Positions 30,920 to 38,690 of a stretch of 64,000 bases of DNA are shown here, one piece after another. The translations under genes and the position numbers were made by a program. The DNA is from Pseudomonadota bacterium (GTDB lineage Bacteria; Pseudomonadota; Alphaproteobacteria; Reyranellales; Reyranellaceae), in the NCBI GenBank assembly GCA_018240745.1, contig JAFEFF010000194.1:34133-98132 (forward strand), in the 5' to 3' direction. The notes beneath the pieces are model-generated. The model did not search any database. It was given only the letters and a program-made list of their open reading frames with translations, and was not told the origin of the DNA. Numbering within the stretch: the first letter of the stretch is position 1; each line of letters starts with the position of its first letter.

Positions 30920-31159
30920 TTAGGCCCAGAAACCCTTGCTGGCCTCGAAGCGGGCAGTGCCGCGATCGAGCCCGATGTCGCGCAGGAGGCGGTCGTCGAG
31001 CTCGGCCAGTTGGCGGCGGGACTTGCGCACTTCAGCTCGGATGAGCAGAGCCTCGACACCGACCACCACCGACCCGGCCAGCAGGCCCAGGGCCCGGCCG
31101 AAGGAGAAGGAGGGGACATCCGTGCGGGCGATCTCCCGCACGCTGGACAGGGTCGACAT
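30920..31159 (-). CDS. DUF1127 (YjiS-like) small protein
   Basis: The 79-residue protein ends with the DUF1127 signature: RRQLAELDDRLLRDIGLDRG followed by a short tail ending KGFWA. A hydrophobic stretch (FGRALGLLAGSVVVGVEALL) precedes it. DUF1127 proteins are common in alphaproteobacteria and have been linked to RNA turnover and stress or nutrient responses, but this one is uncharacterised. It is divergent from a GcvA-like LysR regulator, with a palindrome in the shared 144-base gap. A second such pair occurs at 48509-49773. Confidence 0.85.
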   Translation of the reverse strand: MSTLSSVREIARTDVPSFSFGRALGLLAGSVVVGVEALLIRAEVRKSRRQLAELDDRLLRDIGLDRGTARFEASKGFWA

Positions 31160-31223
31160 GACTTAGCTCCGTTTGAGGCGATCGGGGCGAAAGCACCGCG
31201 CTGACCTCGTTTCGTTGCCCTAT

Positions 31224-31241
31224 TTGCTGTATCATCAGCAA
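31224..31241. promoter_or_regulatory. Palindrome between DUF1127 and LysR genes
   Basis: TTGCTG-N6-CAGCAA is a perfect inverted repeat centred in the divergent gap, 65 bases from the DUF1127 start and 63 bases from the LysR start. The symmetry and position suit a regulator site. Binding is not shown. Confidence 0.45.
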
Positions 31242-31303
31242 GACCGCAAAGGATGAAAGCTGTGGGGAAGGCCCAATAAAACTATGGACGATCGGTTGCT
31301 CTC

Positions 31304-32224
31304 ATGAGTCGCTCGCAACTGCCGCTCAATGCGCTGCGCGCCTTCGAGGCCGCCGCCCGCCACGCGAGCTTCACGCACGCCGCAGAGGAGCTTCACGTCA
31401 CCCAGGCCGCGGTCAGCCATCAGGTGAAGGCGCTCGAGGAAAGACTGGGCGTCGCGCTGTTCGTGCGCCGTCCGCGCGGGCTCGAGATCACCGGCGAGGG
31501 CCAGGCATTGCTGCCCGACCTGCGCGATGCGTTCGATCGCATGACCAACGCGCTCGAACGTGTTGGGCGAAAGGCCAACTCGGGCACGCTCAATGTCAGC
31601 CTGGTCACGACCTTCGCGCTCGGCTGGCTGGCGCCGCGGCTGCATCGTTTCCAGGCCAAGCACCCGGAGATCGAGGTGCGCATGACGACCGCGCTGCGCC
31701 ACGTCGACTTCGCGCGCGAGGATTTCGACTGCGCGATTCGCTTCGCGGTGCAGCCCGATCCCGACCTGCATGCAACGCGTTTGTTCAGCGATGTCCTCAC
31801 GCCACTCTGCGGCAAGCGCTACAAGGACAAGCTGAAGTCGCTCGATGACCTCAAGCGCGTGCCGTTCATCGACATGACCTACGATCCCGAATGGTCGATC
31901 TGGCTGCGCGCGGTCGGCATGGGCGACTTCAAGCCCAAGCGGGTCCTGACCTTCGACTCGACGATGATCGCGGTCGAGGCGGCGATGGAAGGCGCGGGGG
32001 TCGCGGTCGGTCCGCCGCAATTGTTCCGCGAGGAGCTCGCCGAGGGGCGGCTGTACCAGCCGTTCCCGCAAATCGTCGACTCGGGCAAAGCGTGGTGGTT
32101 CGTTTGTCCGCCGTCATCGGCCAGCCGGCCGAAGACCAGGGCGTTCGAGGAGTGGCTGGTCGAGGAGCTGAGCGCGCCGCCGGCCCGTCAGGGGCGGCCG
32201 GTTGTCGCGTCCGTGCGGCGTTGA
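31304..32224 (+). CDS. LysR-family regulator, GcvA-like
   Basis: The 306-residue protein has an N-terminal winged helix-turn-helix beginning LPLNALRAFEAAARHASFT and HVTQAAVSHQVKALEERLG, characteristic of the GcvA/AmpR branch. The effector domain follows from about residue 90. Its stop (32222-32224) is followed after 15 bases by the PCuAC-like gene in the same frame, so the two are probably cotranscribed. It is divergent from a DUF1127 gene. Its effector and targets are unknown. Confidence 0.93.
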   Translation: MSRSQLPLNALRAFEAAARHASFTHAAEELHVTQAAVSHQVKALEERLGVALFVRRPRGLEITGEGQALLPDLRDAFDRMTNALERVGRKANSGTLNVSLVTTFALGWLAPRLHRFQAKHPEIEVRMTTALRHVDFAREDFDCAIRFAVQPDPDLHATRLFSDVLTPLCGKRYKDKLKSLDDLKRVPFIDMTYDPEWSIWLRAVGMGDFKPKRVLTFDSTMIAVEAAMEGAGVAVGPPQLFREELAEGRLYQPFPQIVDSGKAWWFVCPPSSASRPKTRAFEEWLVEELSAPPARQGRPVVASVRR

Positions 32225-32239
32225 CCCCGACAAAAGCTA

Positions 32240-32659
32240 ATGCTGAATAACGGCATGACCATCGACATCAGCCGTCCCTGGGCGCGTACCTCGCCGACCG
32301 CCGCGGGTTTCGCCGGTGGATACTTCACCGTCACCAACAAGGCGCACGAGGCTGACCGGCTGGTCGGTGCCGAGAGCCCGGCCGCGGCGAAGATCGAGAT
32401 CCACGGCATCAAGGTGGTCGGTAGCGGCATCACCATGAAGCCGATGGAGAAGGGCCTCGGCCTGCCGCCGGACACCGCGATCACCCTGAAGCCGCGCGGC
32501 TATCACCTCTGGATCGAGCTCAAGGCGCCGCTCGCGCAGGGCCAGAAGGTGCCGGTGACGCTCACCTTCGAGAAGGCCGGCACCCGGTCGATCGAGCTGA
32601 CGGTCGAGGCGCCGGGCAAGATCGGCAACGACGCGATGGACGAAGGTCAGCCCGGATAG
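32240..32659 (+). CDS. PCuAC-like copper-binding protein without signal peptide
   Basis: The 139-residue protein matches the PCu(A)C copper-chaperone fold: RPWARTSPTAAGFAGGYFTV at the N-terminus and TLKPRGYHLWIEL in the core. Of the copper ligands in the H-X10-M-X21-HXM pattern, His55, Met66 and His89 are present but the last Met is Trp91. There is no export signal: a stop codon lies in frame 15 bases upstream and the frame opens directly at the mature fold. Family members are normally periplasmic and serve cytochrome oxidase, so this copy may be cytoplasmic or a decayed gene. Confidence 0.8.
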   Translation: MLNNGMTIDISRPWARTSPTAAGFAGGYFTVTNKAHEADRLVGAESPAAAKIEIHGIKVVGSGITMKPMEKGLGLPPDTAITLKPRGYHLWIELKAPLAQGQKVPVTLTFEKAGTRSIELTVEAPGKIGNDAMDEGQPG

Positions 32660-33681
32660 CGGTGCGTCTCGCCGAACGCGTCTCGTACCAGGAGCGCGCC
32701 GGGACCATCGCCGAGATAACCCGGCCCGACCGGGACCTTGCCGTGGCCCCCCGGCACGTCGAGCACATAGGTGGGTTGTGCCAGGCCCGAGAGCCGGCCA
32801 CGCAGCGCCCGCATCAGTTCCTGGCCGCGGGCGATCGAGACGCGGAAGTGGCCGGTACCCCGCACCAGGTCGGGATGATGCAGGTAGTAGGGCTTCACCC
32901 GCGCCGTCACCAAAGCGCGCATGAGCTGGTCTAGGGTCTCGACGGAATCGTTCACTCCGGCCAGCAGGACCGTCTGCCCCAACAAAGGTATGCCTGCATC
33001 GGCCAGCCGCCCGAGCGCAGCCCGGGTCGCAGGCGCCAGCTCGCGTGGGTGGTTGCAGTGCACACCGAGCCACGGGGCGGCCCGGCGCGGCTTGATTGCC
33101 GCCACCAGCCCGGCGGTGACCCGGCCGGGATCGACGATCGGCACGCGGCTGTGCACGCGGATCACCGCGACGTGCTCGATCGCATCGAGCGCCGCGATCA
33201 GCGCGCGGAGCCGCCGCGGCGCCAGCATCAGCGGATCGCCGCCGGTCAGGATGACCTCCCAGATCCCGGGGCGGGCGCGGATATAGGCGATCGCCGCCTC
33301 GAGCTCGGCCGCCGACAGCGCTTCGCCGCCTGGGCCCACCTTCTCCCGGCGGAAGCAGAAGCGGCAGTAGACCGGGCAGACATGGACCGGCTTCAGCAGC
33401 ACCCGGTCGGGATAGCGATGGACGATGCCCTTCACCGGCGAGCGGGCATCGTCGCCGATCGGGTCGCTGAGCTCCTCCGCCGCGATCTCAGTCTCGGCGA
33501 CACTCGGCACGAACTGGCGCGCGATCGGGTCGTCGGGATCGGCGCGGTCGATCAGGCCCAGCATCTCCGGCGTTATCGCGATGGCCATCGAGTGCGCGGC
33601 CTCGGCGAGCCGCGGATCGGCCGCAACCAGGCCTTCGCGCTCCAGCGCCGCGAGGGTTCGCAGGGTTTGCATTTGCAGCAT
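32647..33681 (-). CDS. Lysine-2,3-aminomutase-like radical SAM protein
   Basis: The 344-residue protein from the ATG at 33681 (a longer frame to 33741 exists) has the radical SAM motif CPVYCRFC, the ILTGGDPLM strand, IRVHSRVPI, and the PLP-binding lysine in VPGGHGKVPVGP. This fits the KamA/EpmB family, which moves the lysine amino group from C2 to C3, either on free lysine or for elongation factor P modification. No efp or epmA gene is in the window, so the choice is open. It overlaps the end of the convergent PCuAC gene by 13 bases. Confidence 0.88.
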   Translation of the reverse strand: MLQMQTLRTLAALEREGLVAADPRLAEAAHSMAIAITPEMLGLIDRADPDDPIARQFVPSVAETEIAAEELSDPIGDDARSPVKGIVHRYPDRVLLKPVHVCPVYCRFCFRREKVGPGGEALSAAELEAAIAYIRARPGIWEVILTGGDPLMLAPRRLRALIAALDAIEHVAVIRVHSRVPIVDPGRVTAGLVAAIKPRRAAPWLGVHCNHPRELAPATRAALGRLADAGIPLLGQTVLLAGVNDSVETLDQLMRALVTARVKPYYLHHPDLVRGTGHFRVSIARGQELMRALRGRLSGLAQPTYVLDVPGGHGKVPVGPGYLGDGPGALLVRDAFGETHRYPG

Positions 33682-33793
33682 GGAATAGCCGGATTGCCGG
33701 GTTCGAACCACCACCGAAAACCCGCAGCATCCCGGCATCAATGAAGCCCCAATGAAGAAGCCATTGTCGCATCTCCGCGTGGTCGAGGTGGGG

Positions 33794-33897
33794 AGGTGGC
33801 GCGGTAATCCGCGACGGAGGGGGTCATGCGAGTCATGATTCGTGACCCCCTCCGTCAGCGTGAGACGCTGACACCTCCCGAAGACGGGGAGGGCGGG
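33794..33897. repeat. Long palindromic repeat, family A, copy 1
   Basis: The element consists of nested inverted repeats. The central arms are ACGGAGGGGGTCA (33814-33826) and its perfect complement (33843-33855), flanked by small hairpins (CGCGG-N4-CCGCG and CAGCGT-N3-ACGCTG) and closing with CCTCCC-N7-GGGAGG. It shares words with the copies at 37820-37991 and 63829-63962. It fills the gap before the hydantoinase B gene and ends about 40 bases before its start. Confidence 0.8.
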
Positions 33898-33935
33898 CGT
33901 GGACGCACGTGCTGCCGCCCGGCAACATGCCCGCC

Positions 33936-35735
33936 ATGGCCCACGACCCGATTGCCTTCGAGCTGTTCAAGAACGCGATCTTCTCGATCGCCGACGAGAT
34001 GGCGCTGACGGTGTTCCGCACCACCTACTCGGGCGTGCTCAAGGACAACATGGACTACTCGACCGGCTTCGCCGACGGCGACGGCAAGCTGGTGGCGCAG
34101 GGCCTGACCCTGCCCGGCCATCTCGGCTCGGTGCCGACGGCGATGGACGCGGTGATGCGCCACTACCGCGACGACATGCGGCCCGGCGACGTGTTCATCA
34201 TGAACGACCCGTTCGACGGCGGCATGCACCTGCCCGACATCTTCGTCTTCAAGCCACTCTACCATGAGGGCAAGCGCCTCGCCTTCGCCTGCACCGTCTG
34301 CCATCACACCGACGTCGGCGGGCGGGTCGCGGGCTCCAACGCCTCCGATTCGACCGAGATCTACGCCGAGGGCCTGCGCATCGCGCCGCTCAAGCTCTAC
34401 GAGGCGGGCACGCTCAACAAGACGCTGATGACCATCATCGAGAAGAACGTGCGGCTCCCGGTGAAGGTGTTCGGCGACCTGCGCGCCCAGCTCGCCGCCT
34501 GCCACATCGCCGAGCAGCAGTTCGCCGACCTGGTCGCGAAGTACGGGGCCGGCGAGACCACCGCCCTCATGCGCGAGACCGTCGATTATGCCGAGCGGCT
34601 GACCCGCGCGGCGTTGGCCAAGCTGCCCGACGGCGAATGGAGCTTCGAGGACTGGATCGACGACGACGGCATCGACTATGGCACGCCGATCCGCCTCTAC
34701 GTCACCCTGCGCAAGAAAGGCGACCACATGGTGGTCGACTGGACCGGCACCAACCCGCAGGTCAAGGGTGCGATCAACAACACGCTCAGCTTCACCAAGG
34801 CCGCGTCCTATACCGGTATCCGCTCGGTGCTGCCGCCGGGCATTCCCAACAACGAGGGCGTGTTCCGCGCCATCGAGGTGATCTGCCCGGCCGGCACGGT
34901 CGGCAATGGCGTGCTGCCGGCAGCGTGTGCCGCGCGAGGCCTCACGGGGTTCCGCATGACCGACTGCATGTTCGGGGCGCTGGCCATGATGCTGCCCGAC
35001 CGGGTCAAGGCGGCGGGCGATGGCGGCAACACCGGCATCTCGATCGGCGGCTACGACGCGTGCCGCAAGCCGTTCATCTATGTCGACTTCACCTGCGGCG
35101 CGTGGGGCGCGCGTCCGTGGGCCGACGGGCTCGACGGCAACAGCCACATGTTCGCCAACATGGCCTCGCATTCGATCGAGGTCACCGAGGCCGAGGAGCC
35201 GATCCAGCTGCTGGCCTACGAGTTCGTTCCCGACAAGGCGGGCGCCGGCAAGTATCGCGGCGGCGTGCCGTTCAAGCGCGACTACCGCTTCCTCGAGGAC
35301 GAGGCGGTGCTGCAGGTGCGGGCCGACCGGCGCGACCATCGGCCGTTCGGCCTCTATGGCGGCAATCCCGGCGGGCCGTCGGAGAACTACCTCAATCCGC
35401 AGGCGGAGAACCGCATCCTGCCCGGCAAGTTCACCATGACCATCCGCCGGGGCGACGTCTTCCGCCATGTGCTGGCCGGCGCCGGCGGCTGGGGTGATCC
35501 GCTGGACCGCGATCCGGCCGCCGTGCTGAAGGACGTGCGCAACGAGCTCCTGTCGCCACAGAAGGCGGCCGACGACTACGGCGTGATCGTCGACACGGCG
35601 CGCTGGGCGGTCGATGCGGCGGCGACAGCCAGGCGGCGCGAGGAGATCCGCCGGGCGCGCAACTGGGAAGTGGTTCCGAAAGTGCAGTGGCAGGATCCGC
35701 CGAAGCCCGAGCAGAAGTCGGTCGCGGCGGAATGA
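33936..35735 (+). CDS. Hydantoinase B / oxoprolinase family protein
   Basis: The protein (about 599 residues) opens DPIAFELFKNAIFSIADEMA and contains DYSTGFADGDGKLVAQG, FIMNDPFDGGMHLPDI and HHTDVGG, which are HyuB landmarks. With HyuA it forms ATP-dependent amidohydrolases or carboxylases acting on 5-oxoproline, hydantoins or aromatic ketones. The ATG at 33936 is preferred to one at 33909, as the added residues are not family-like. Its TGA overlaps the hyuA ATG. No ribosome binding site is obvious, and a long palindromic repeat lies immediately upstream. Confidence 0.93.
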   Translation: MAHDPIAFELFKNAIFSIADEMALTVFRTTYSGVLKDNMDYSTGFADGDGKLVAQGLTLPGHLGSVPTAMDAVMRHYRDDMRPGDVFIMNDPFDGGMHLPDIFVFKPLYHEGKRLAFACTVCHHTDVGGRVAGSNASDSTEIYAEGLRIAPLKLYEAGTLNKTLMTIIEKNVRLPVKVFGDLRAQLAACHIAEQQFADLVAKYGAGETTALMRETVDYAERLTRAALAKLPDGEWSFEDWIDDDGIDYGTPIRLYVTLRKKGDHMVVDWTGTNPQVKGAINNTLSFTKAASYTGIRSVLPPGIPNNEGVFRAIEVICPAGTVGNGVLPAACAARGLTGFRMTDCMFGALAMMLPDRVKAAGDGGNTGISIGGYDACRKPFIYVDFTCGAWGARPWADGLDGNSHMFANMASHSIEVTEAEEPIQLLAYEFVPDKAGAGKYRGGVPFKRDYRFLEDEAVLQVRADRRDHRPFGLYGGNPGGPSENYLNPQAENRILPGKFTMTIRRGDVFRHVLAGAGGWGDPLDRDPAAVLKDVRNELLSPQKAADDYGVIVDTARWAVDAAATARRREEIRRARNWEVVPKVQWQDPPKPEQKSVAAE

Positions 35736-37819
35736 GCACGCGCTACCGGGTGGGCGTCGATATCGGCGGCACCTTCACCGACATCGTGCTGCTGGGCGCC
35801 GACGGCACGATCCACACCAAGAAGATCTCGTCGAGCGTCGGCGACTACGCCCGCGCGATCGTCGACGGGCTCTCCGAGCTGTTCGCCGAGACCGGCCTCG
35901 CCGGGGAGGCGATCGAGGAGATCCGCCATGGCACGACCGTCGCGTCCAACGCGATCCTCGAGCACAAGGGCGCGCGGGTCGGGCTGGTCACCACCAAGGG
36001 CTTTCGCGACGTGCTCGAGATCCGGACCTTGCGCATGCCCAGGCTCTACGACCTCGCCTGGGAGAAGCCGGCGCCGCTGGTCGAGCGCTACCTGCGCCAG
36101 GTGGTCGACGAGCGCGTCGATGCCCGCGGTCGCATCGAGCGGGCGCTCGATCCGCGCGATGCCGAGCGCGCTGTCGACGCGCTGCTGGCCGAGAAGGTCG
36201 AGGCGATCGCGATCTGCCTGCTCAACTCGTTCGCCAATCCACGGCACGAGCTGATGCTGAAGGAGGTCGTCGAGCGCAAGGCGCCCGGGCTGAAGCTCAG
36301 CGTCAGCTACGAGGTGCTGCCCGAGATCAAGGAGTACGAGCGCACCTCGACGACGGTGATCAACGCCTATGTCATGCCGATCGTCGCGAGCTACCTGCGC
36401 GCGCTGCGGCAGGGCCTCGACAGGGCAGGCATCCCGGCACGGCTCCTGCTGATGCAATCAAACGGCGGCCTGACCAGCGATCGGGCGGCGGCCGAGCGGC
36501 CGATGAACATCATCGAATCGGGTCCGGCCGGCGGCGTGATCGGCGCGCAGGCGCTCGCCAGGGCCAAGGCGGTGCCGAAGATCATCACCTTCGACATGGG
36601 CGGCACCACCGCCAAGGCGTCGATGGTCGAGGACGGCGAGGTGACGCGCGCGTCGGAATATTCGGTCGGCGCCGGCATCATGATCGGCTCGCGACTGCTG
36701 ACCGGCGCGGGCTACACCCTGAAGGTTCCGGCGATCGATCTGGCGGAAGTGGGCGCGGGCGGCGGCTCGCTGGTCTGGATCGACGGTGGCGGCGCGCTGC
36801 AGATCGGGCCGGAGAGCGCCGGCGCCGTACCGGGGCCGGTCTGCTATGACAAAGGCGGCGACACGCCGACCGTCACGGACGCCAACGTCGTGCTGGGCTA
36901 CATCAACCCGGCGCATCTGGTGGGCGGCGCGCTGGCGCTCAACGCCGACAAGGCCCGTCGCGCGTTCGAGGACAAGGTGGCGAAGCCACTGGGCCTCGCC
37001 CTCGACAAGGCCGCCTACGGCGCCCACCAGATCGCGGCGTCGAACATGATCCGCGCCATCAAGTCGATCTCGACCGAACGCGGCCGCGATCCGCGCGAGT
37101 TCGCGCTGTTCGCCTTCGGCGGCAACGGGCCGCTGTTCGCCTGCGGCATGGCGAGGTCGCTGGGCATGAGGCACGTGGTGGTGCCGCCGTCGGCCGGGCT
37201 GTTCTCGTCGTTCGGCCTGCTCTATGCCGACGTCGAGCACCATTATTCGCGCACCTTCCGGCGGCTCTTGCGTCAGGCCGATCTCGCCGAGATCGAGCGG
37301 GCGTGGATGGCGTTGGCCGACCAGGCCAGCGCCCAGCTTGCCACCGAGGACTTCGCGGCCGACCGCATGCGGCTGCGCCGCTCCGCCGCGCTGCATTATC
37401 AAGGTCAGAGCTACGAATTAACCGTGCCGGTGCCGGACGGTGTGATCGACGCGCGCATGATCGCGCATCTCGAGGAGGCGTTCGGCCAGGAGCACGAAAA
37501 GACCTACGGCCATCGCGCCGGCAAGGACGAGCCGGTCGAGCTGGTGTCGATCCAGATCGTCGGCCAGGGCCTGCGTCAAGGCTCGGCGATACCCGAGCGG
37601 TTGAAGCCGAGCCGCGCCGCGCCGCAGCCCCCGCCGCCGCGCCGCGCCTATTTCGGCGAAGCCGGCTGGCTCGAGACGCCGATCGTGCGGCGTTCCGATC
37701 TTGCCAGCGAGCAGCGCGGCCCCTTCATCATCGAGGAATACGATGCGACCTGCGTCGTGCCGCCCGATGCCGCCGCGAGCCTCGACGCCGCCGGCAACGT
37801 CGTGATCGCGCTCTCATAG
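35732..37819 (+). CDS. Hydantoinase A / oxoprolinase family ATPase subunit
   Basis: The 695-residue protein starts at the ATGA overlap with hyuB. It has the sugar-kinase-like ATP-binding motifs GVDIGGTFTDIVLLGADG and FDMGGTTAKA, and the family segments HGTTVASNAILEH, TTKGFRDVLEI and FGGNGPLFACG. HyuA supplies the ATP-dependent activation step for the HyuB partner. The exact substrate (hydantoin, 5-oxoproline or a ketone) cannot be read from sequence. A family-A palindromic repeat starts directly after the stop. Confidence 0.94.
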   Translation: MSTRYRVGVDIGGTFTDIVLLGADGTIHTKKISSSVGDYARAIVDGLSELFAETGLAGEAIEEIRHGTTVASNAILEHKGARVGLVTTKGFRDVLEIRTLRMPRLYDLAWEKPAPLVERYLRQVVDERVDARGRIERALDPRDAERAVDALLAEKVEAIAICLLNSFANPRHELMLKEVVERKAPGLKLSVSYEVLPEIKEYERTSTTVINAYVMPIVASYLRALRQGLDRAGIPARLLLMQSNGGLTSDRAAAERPMNIIESGPAGGVIGAQALARAKAVPKIITFDMGGTTAKASMVEDGEVTRASEYSVGAGIMIGSRLLTGAGYTLKVPAIDLAEVGAGGGSLVWIDGGGALQIGPESAGAVPGPVCYDKGGDTPTVTDANVVLGYINPAHLVGGALALNADKARRAFEDKVAKPLGLALDKAAYGAHQIAASNMIRAIKSISTERGRDPREFALFAFGGNGPLFACGMARSLGMRHVVVPPSAGLFSSFGLLYADVEHHYSRTFRRLLRQADLAEIERAWMALADQASAQLATEDFAADRMRLRRSAALHYQGQSYELTVPVPDGVIDARMIAHLEEAFGQEHEKTYGHRAGKDEPVELVSIQIVGQGLRQGSAIPERLKPSRAAPQPPPPRRAYFGEAGWLETPIVRRSDLASEQRGPFIIEEYDATCVVPPDAAASLDAAGNVVIALS

Positions 37820-37991
37820 CCCTCCCCCGTCTTCGGGGGGGGTGGCAGCGTCATACGCTGACGGAGGGGGAAGGCAACGCGACCGTTGCTGCCATGTCTT
37901 GGATCATGATCTGAAATTTTCGACGGCTTGACTGAGGCTCTCCCCCTCCGTCGCGGATTACCGCGCCACCTCCCCCGAAGACGGGGGAGGG
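37820..37991. repeat. Long palindromic repeat, family A, copy 2
   Basis: The outer arms CCCTCCCCCGTCTTCGGGGG and CCCCCGAAGACGGGGGAGGG close a 172-base element. Each end also contains its own small hairpin and the word CGGAGGGGG or its complement. The loop of about 60 bases has no shared content with the other copies. It fills the gap between hyuA and the convergent NIPSNAP-like gene, where it could act as a bidirectional terminator, though no T-run follows. Confidence 0.85.
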
Positions 37992-38000
37992 CGGTGAAGG

Positions 38001-38690
38001 TTACGTCCAGCGGGCCCTGTCCTGTTTGTCGCTCGCCGTCAGCAGCGTCGCCGTCGAGACGATCGTCCAGTCGCAGAGGTCGTAGCGGCGGCTGAGGGCA
38101 TCGCGGATCTTCGTCTCCGCCGTGCCCTGCGGGATCTTCGAGCGTTCCCACATCGCGAGGTTGGGCCGCCGCGTCAGCAGCAGGCTGCGCACGCCGGCAT
38201 GGATGCCTGCGCCCGTCACCTCGTCGGCGGCAGTTGCGGTCCGGTCGCCAATCGCCTGCCACAGGCCGATCACCTGCGAATCGTAGGCGCTCTCGAAGCC
38301 CGGCCAGGCCTGGGCGCAGAGGTCGAGAAACTCGGGCCAATGGTCCTCCGGCGTGGCGAACCATCGGAAGGCGTAGTTGCCCTGCCGAGTCGGCGGCGTC
38401 GCCTCCCTGGGCCGCAAGGTCGGATAGAGCCCCTCGCTGCGCCGCGTCCACACGTCCGGCTCGCCCTGCAGCAGCAGGCGCTCGGCCTCGGCGGCGCGCA
38501 CGGCGCCCGGCCACACCGTGATCGCCTGGATCTCGTCGCGCGGGCGGCCGATCTGGCTGCGCCACAGGCCGTATAGTGTGCCGCCGGCCGCGGCGATGCG
38601 CGCGGCGCCCTCGGATGCGAGCCGGTCGGCCAGCGCCTGCCACTCGCGCGGCGCAGTATCGATGCGGTGGTAGACGTAGACGTGGTTCAA
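38001..38690 (-). CDS. NIPSNAP-like protein coupled to a Baeyer-Villiger monooxygenase
   Basis: The best start is a TTG at 38688-38690 that overlaps the monooxygenase TGA in a TTGA junction; no ATG lies near the natural N-terminus (NHVYVYHRIDTAPREW). The resulting 229 residues look like two tandem ferredoxin-like alpha/beta repeats, the second with FRWFATPEDHWPEFLDLCAQ and AWPGFESAYDSQVIGLW, similar in style to NIPSNAP or dimeric alpha-beta-barrel proteins. No catalytic motif is seen. Coupling suggests a role alongside the monooxygenase. Family assignment is tentative. Confidence 0.65.
   Translation of the reverse strand: MNHVYVYHRIDTAPREWQALADRLASEGAARIAAAGGTLYGLWRSQIGRPRDEIQAITVWPGAVRAAEAERLLLQGEPDVWTRRSEGLYPTLRPREATPPTRQGNYAFRWFATPEDHWPEFLDLCAQAWPGFESAYDSQVIGLWQAIGDRTATAADEVTGAGIHAGVRSLLLTRRPNLAMWERSKIPQGTAETKIRDALSRRYDLCDWTIVSTATLLTASDKQDRARWT

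Noticed and set aside
33794..33897. Family-A repeats as a CRISPR array
   Set aside because: The copies are palindromic, lie far apart singly, and have no regular spacers or cas genes.
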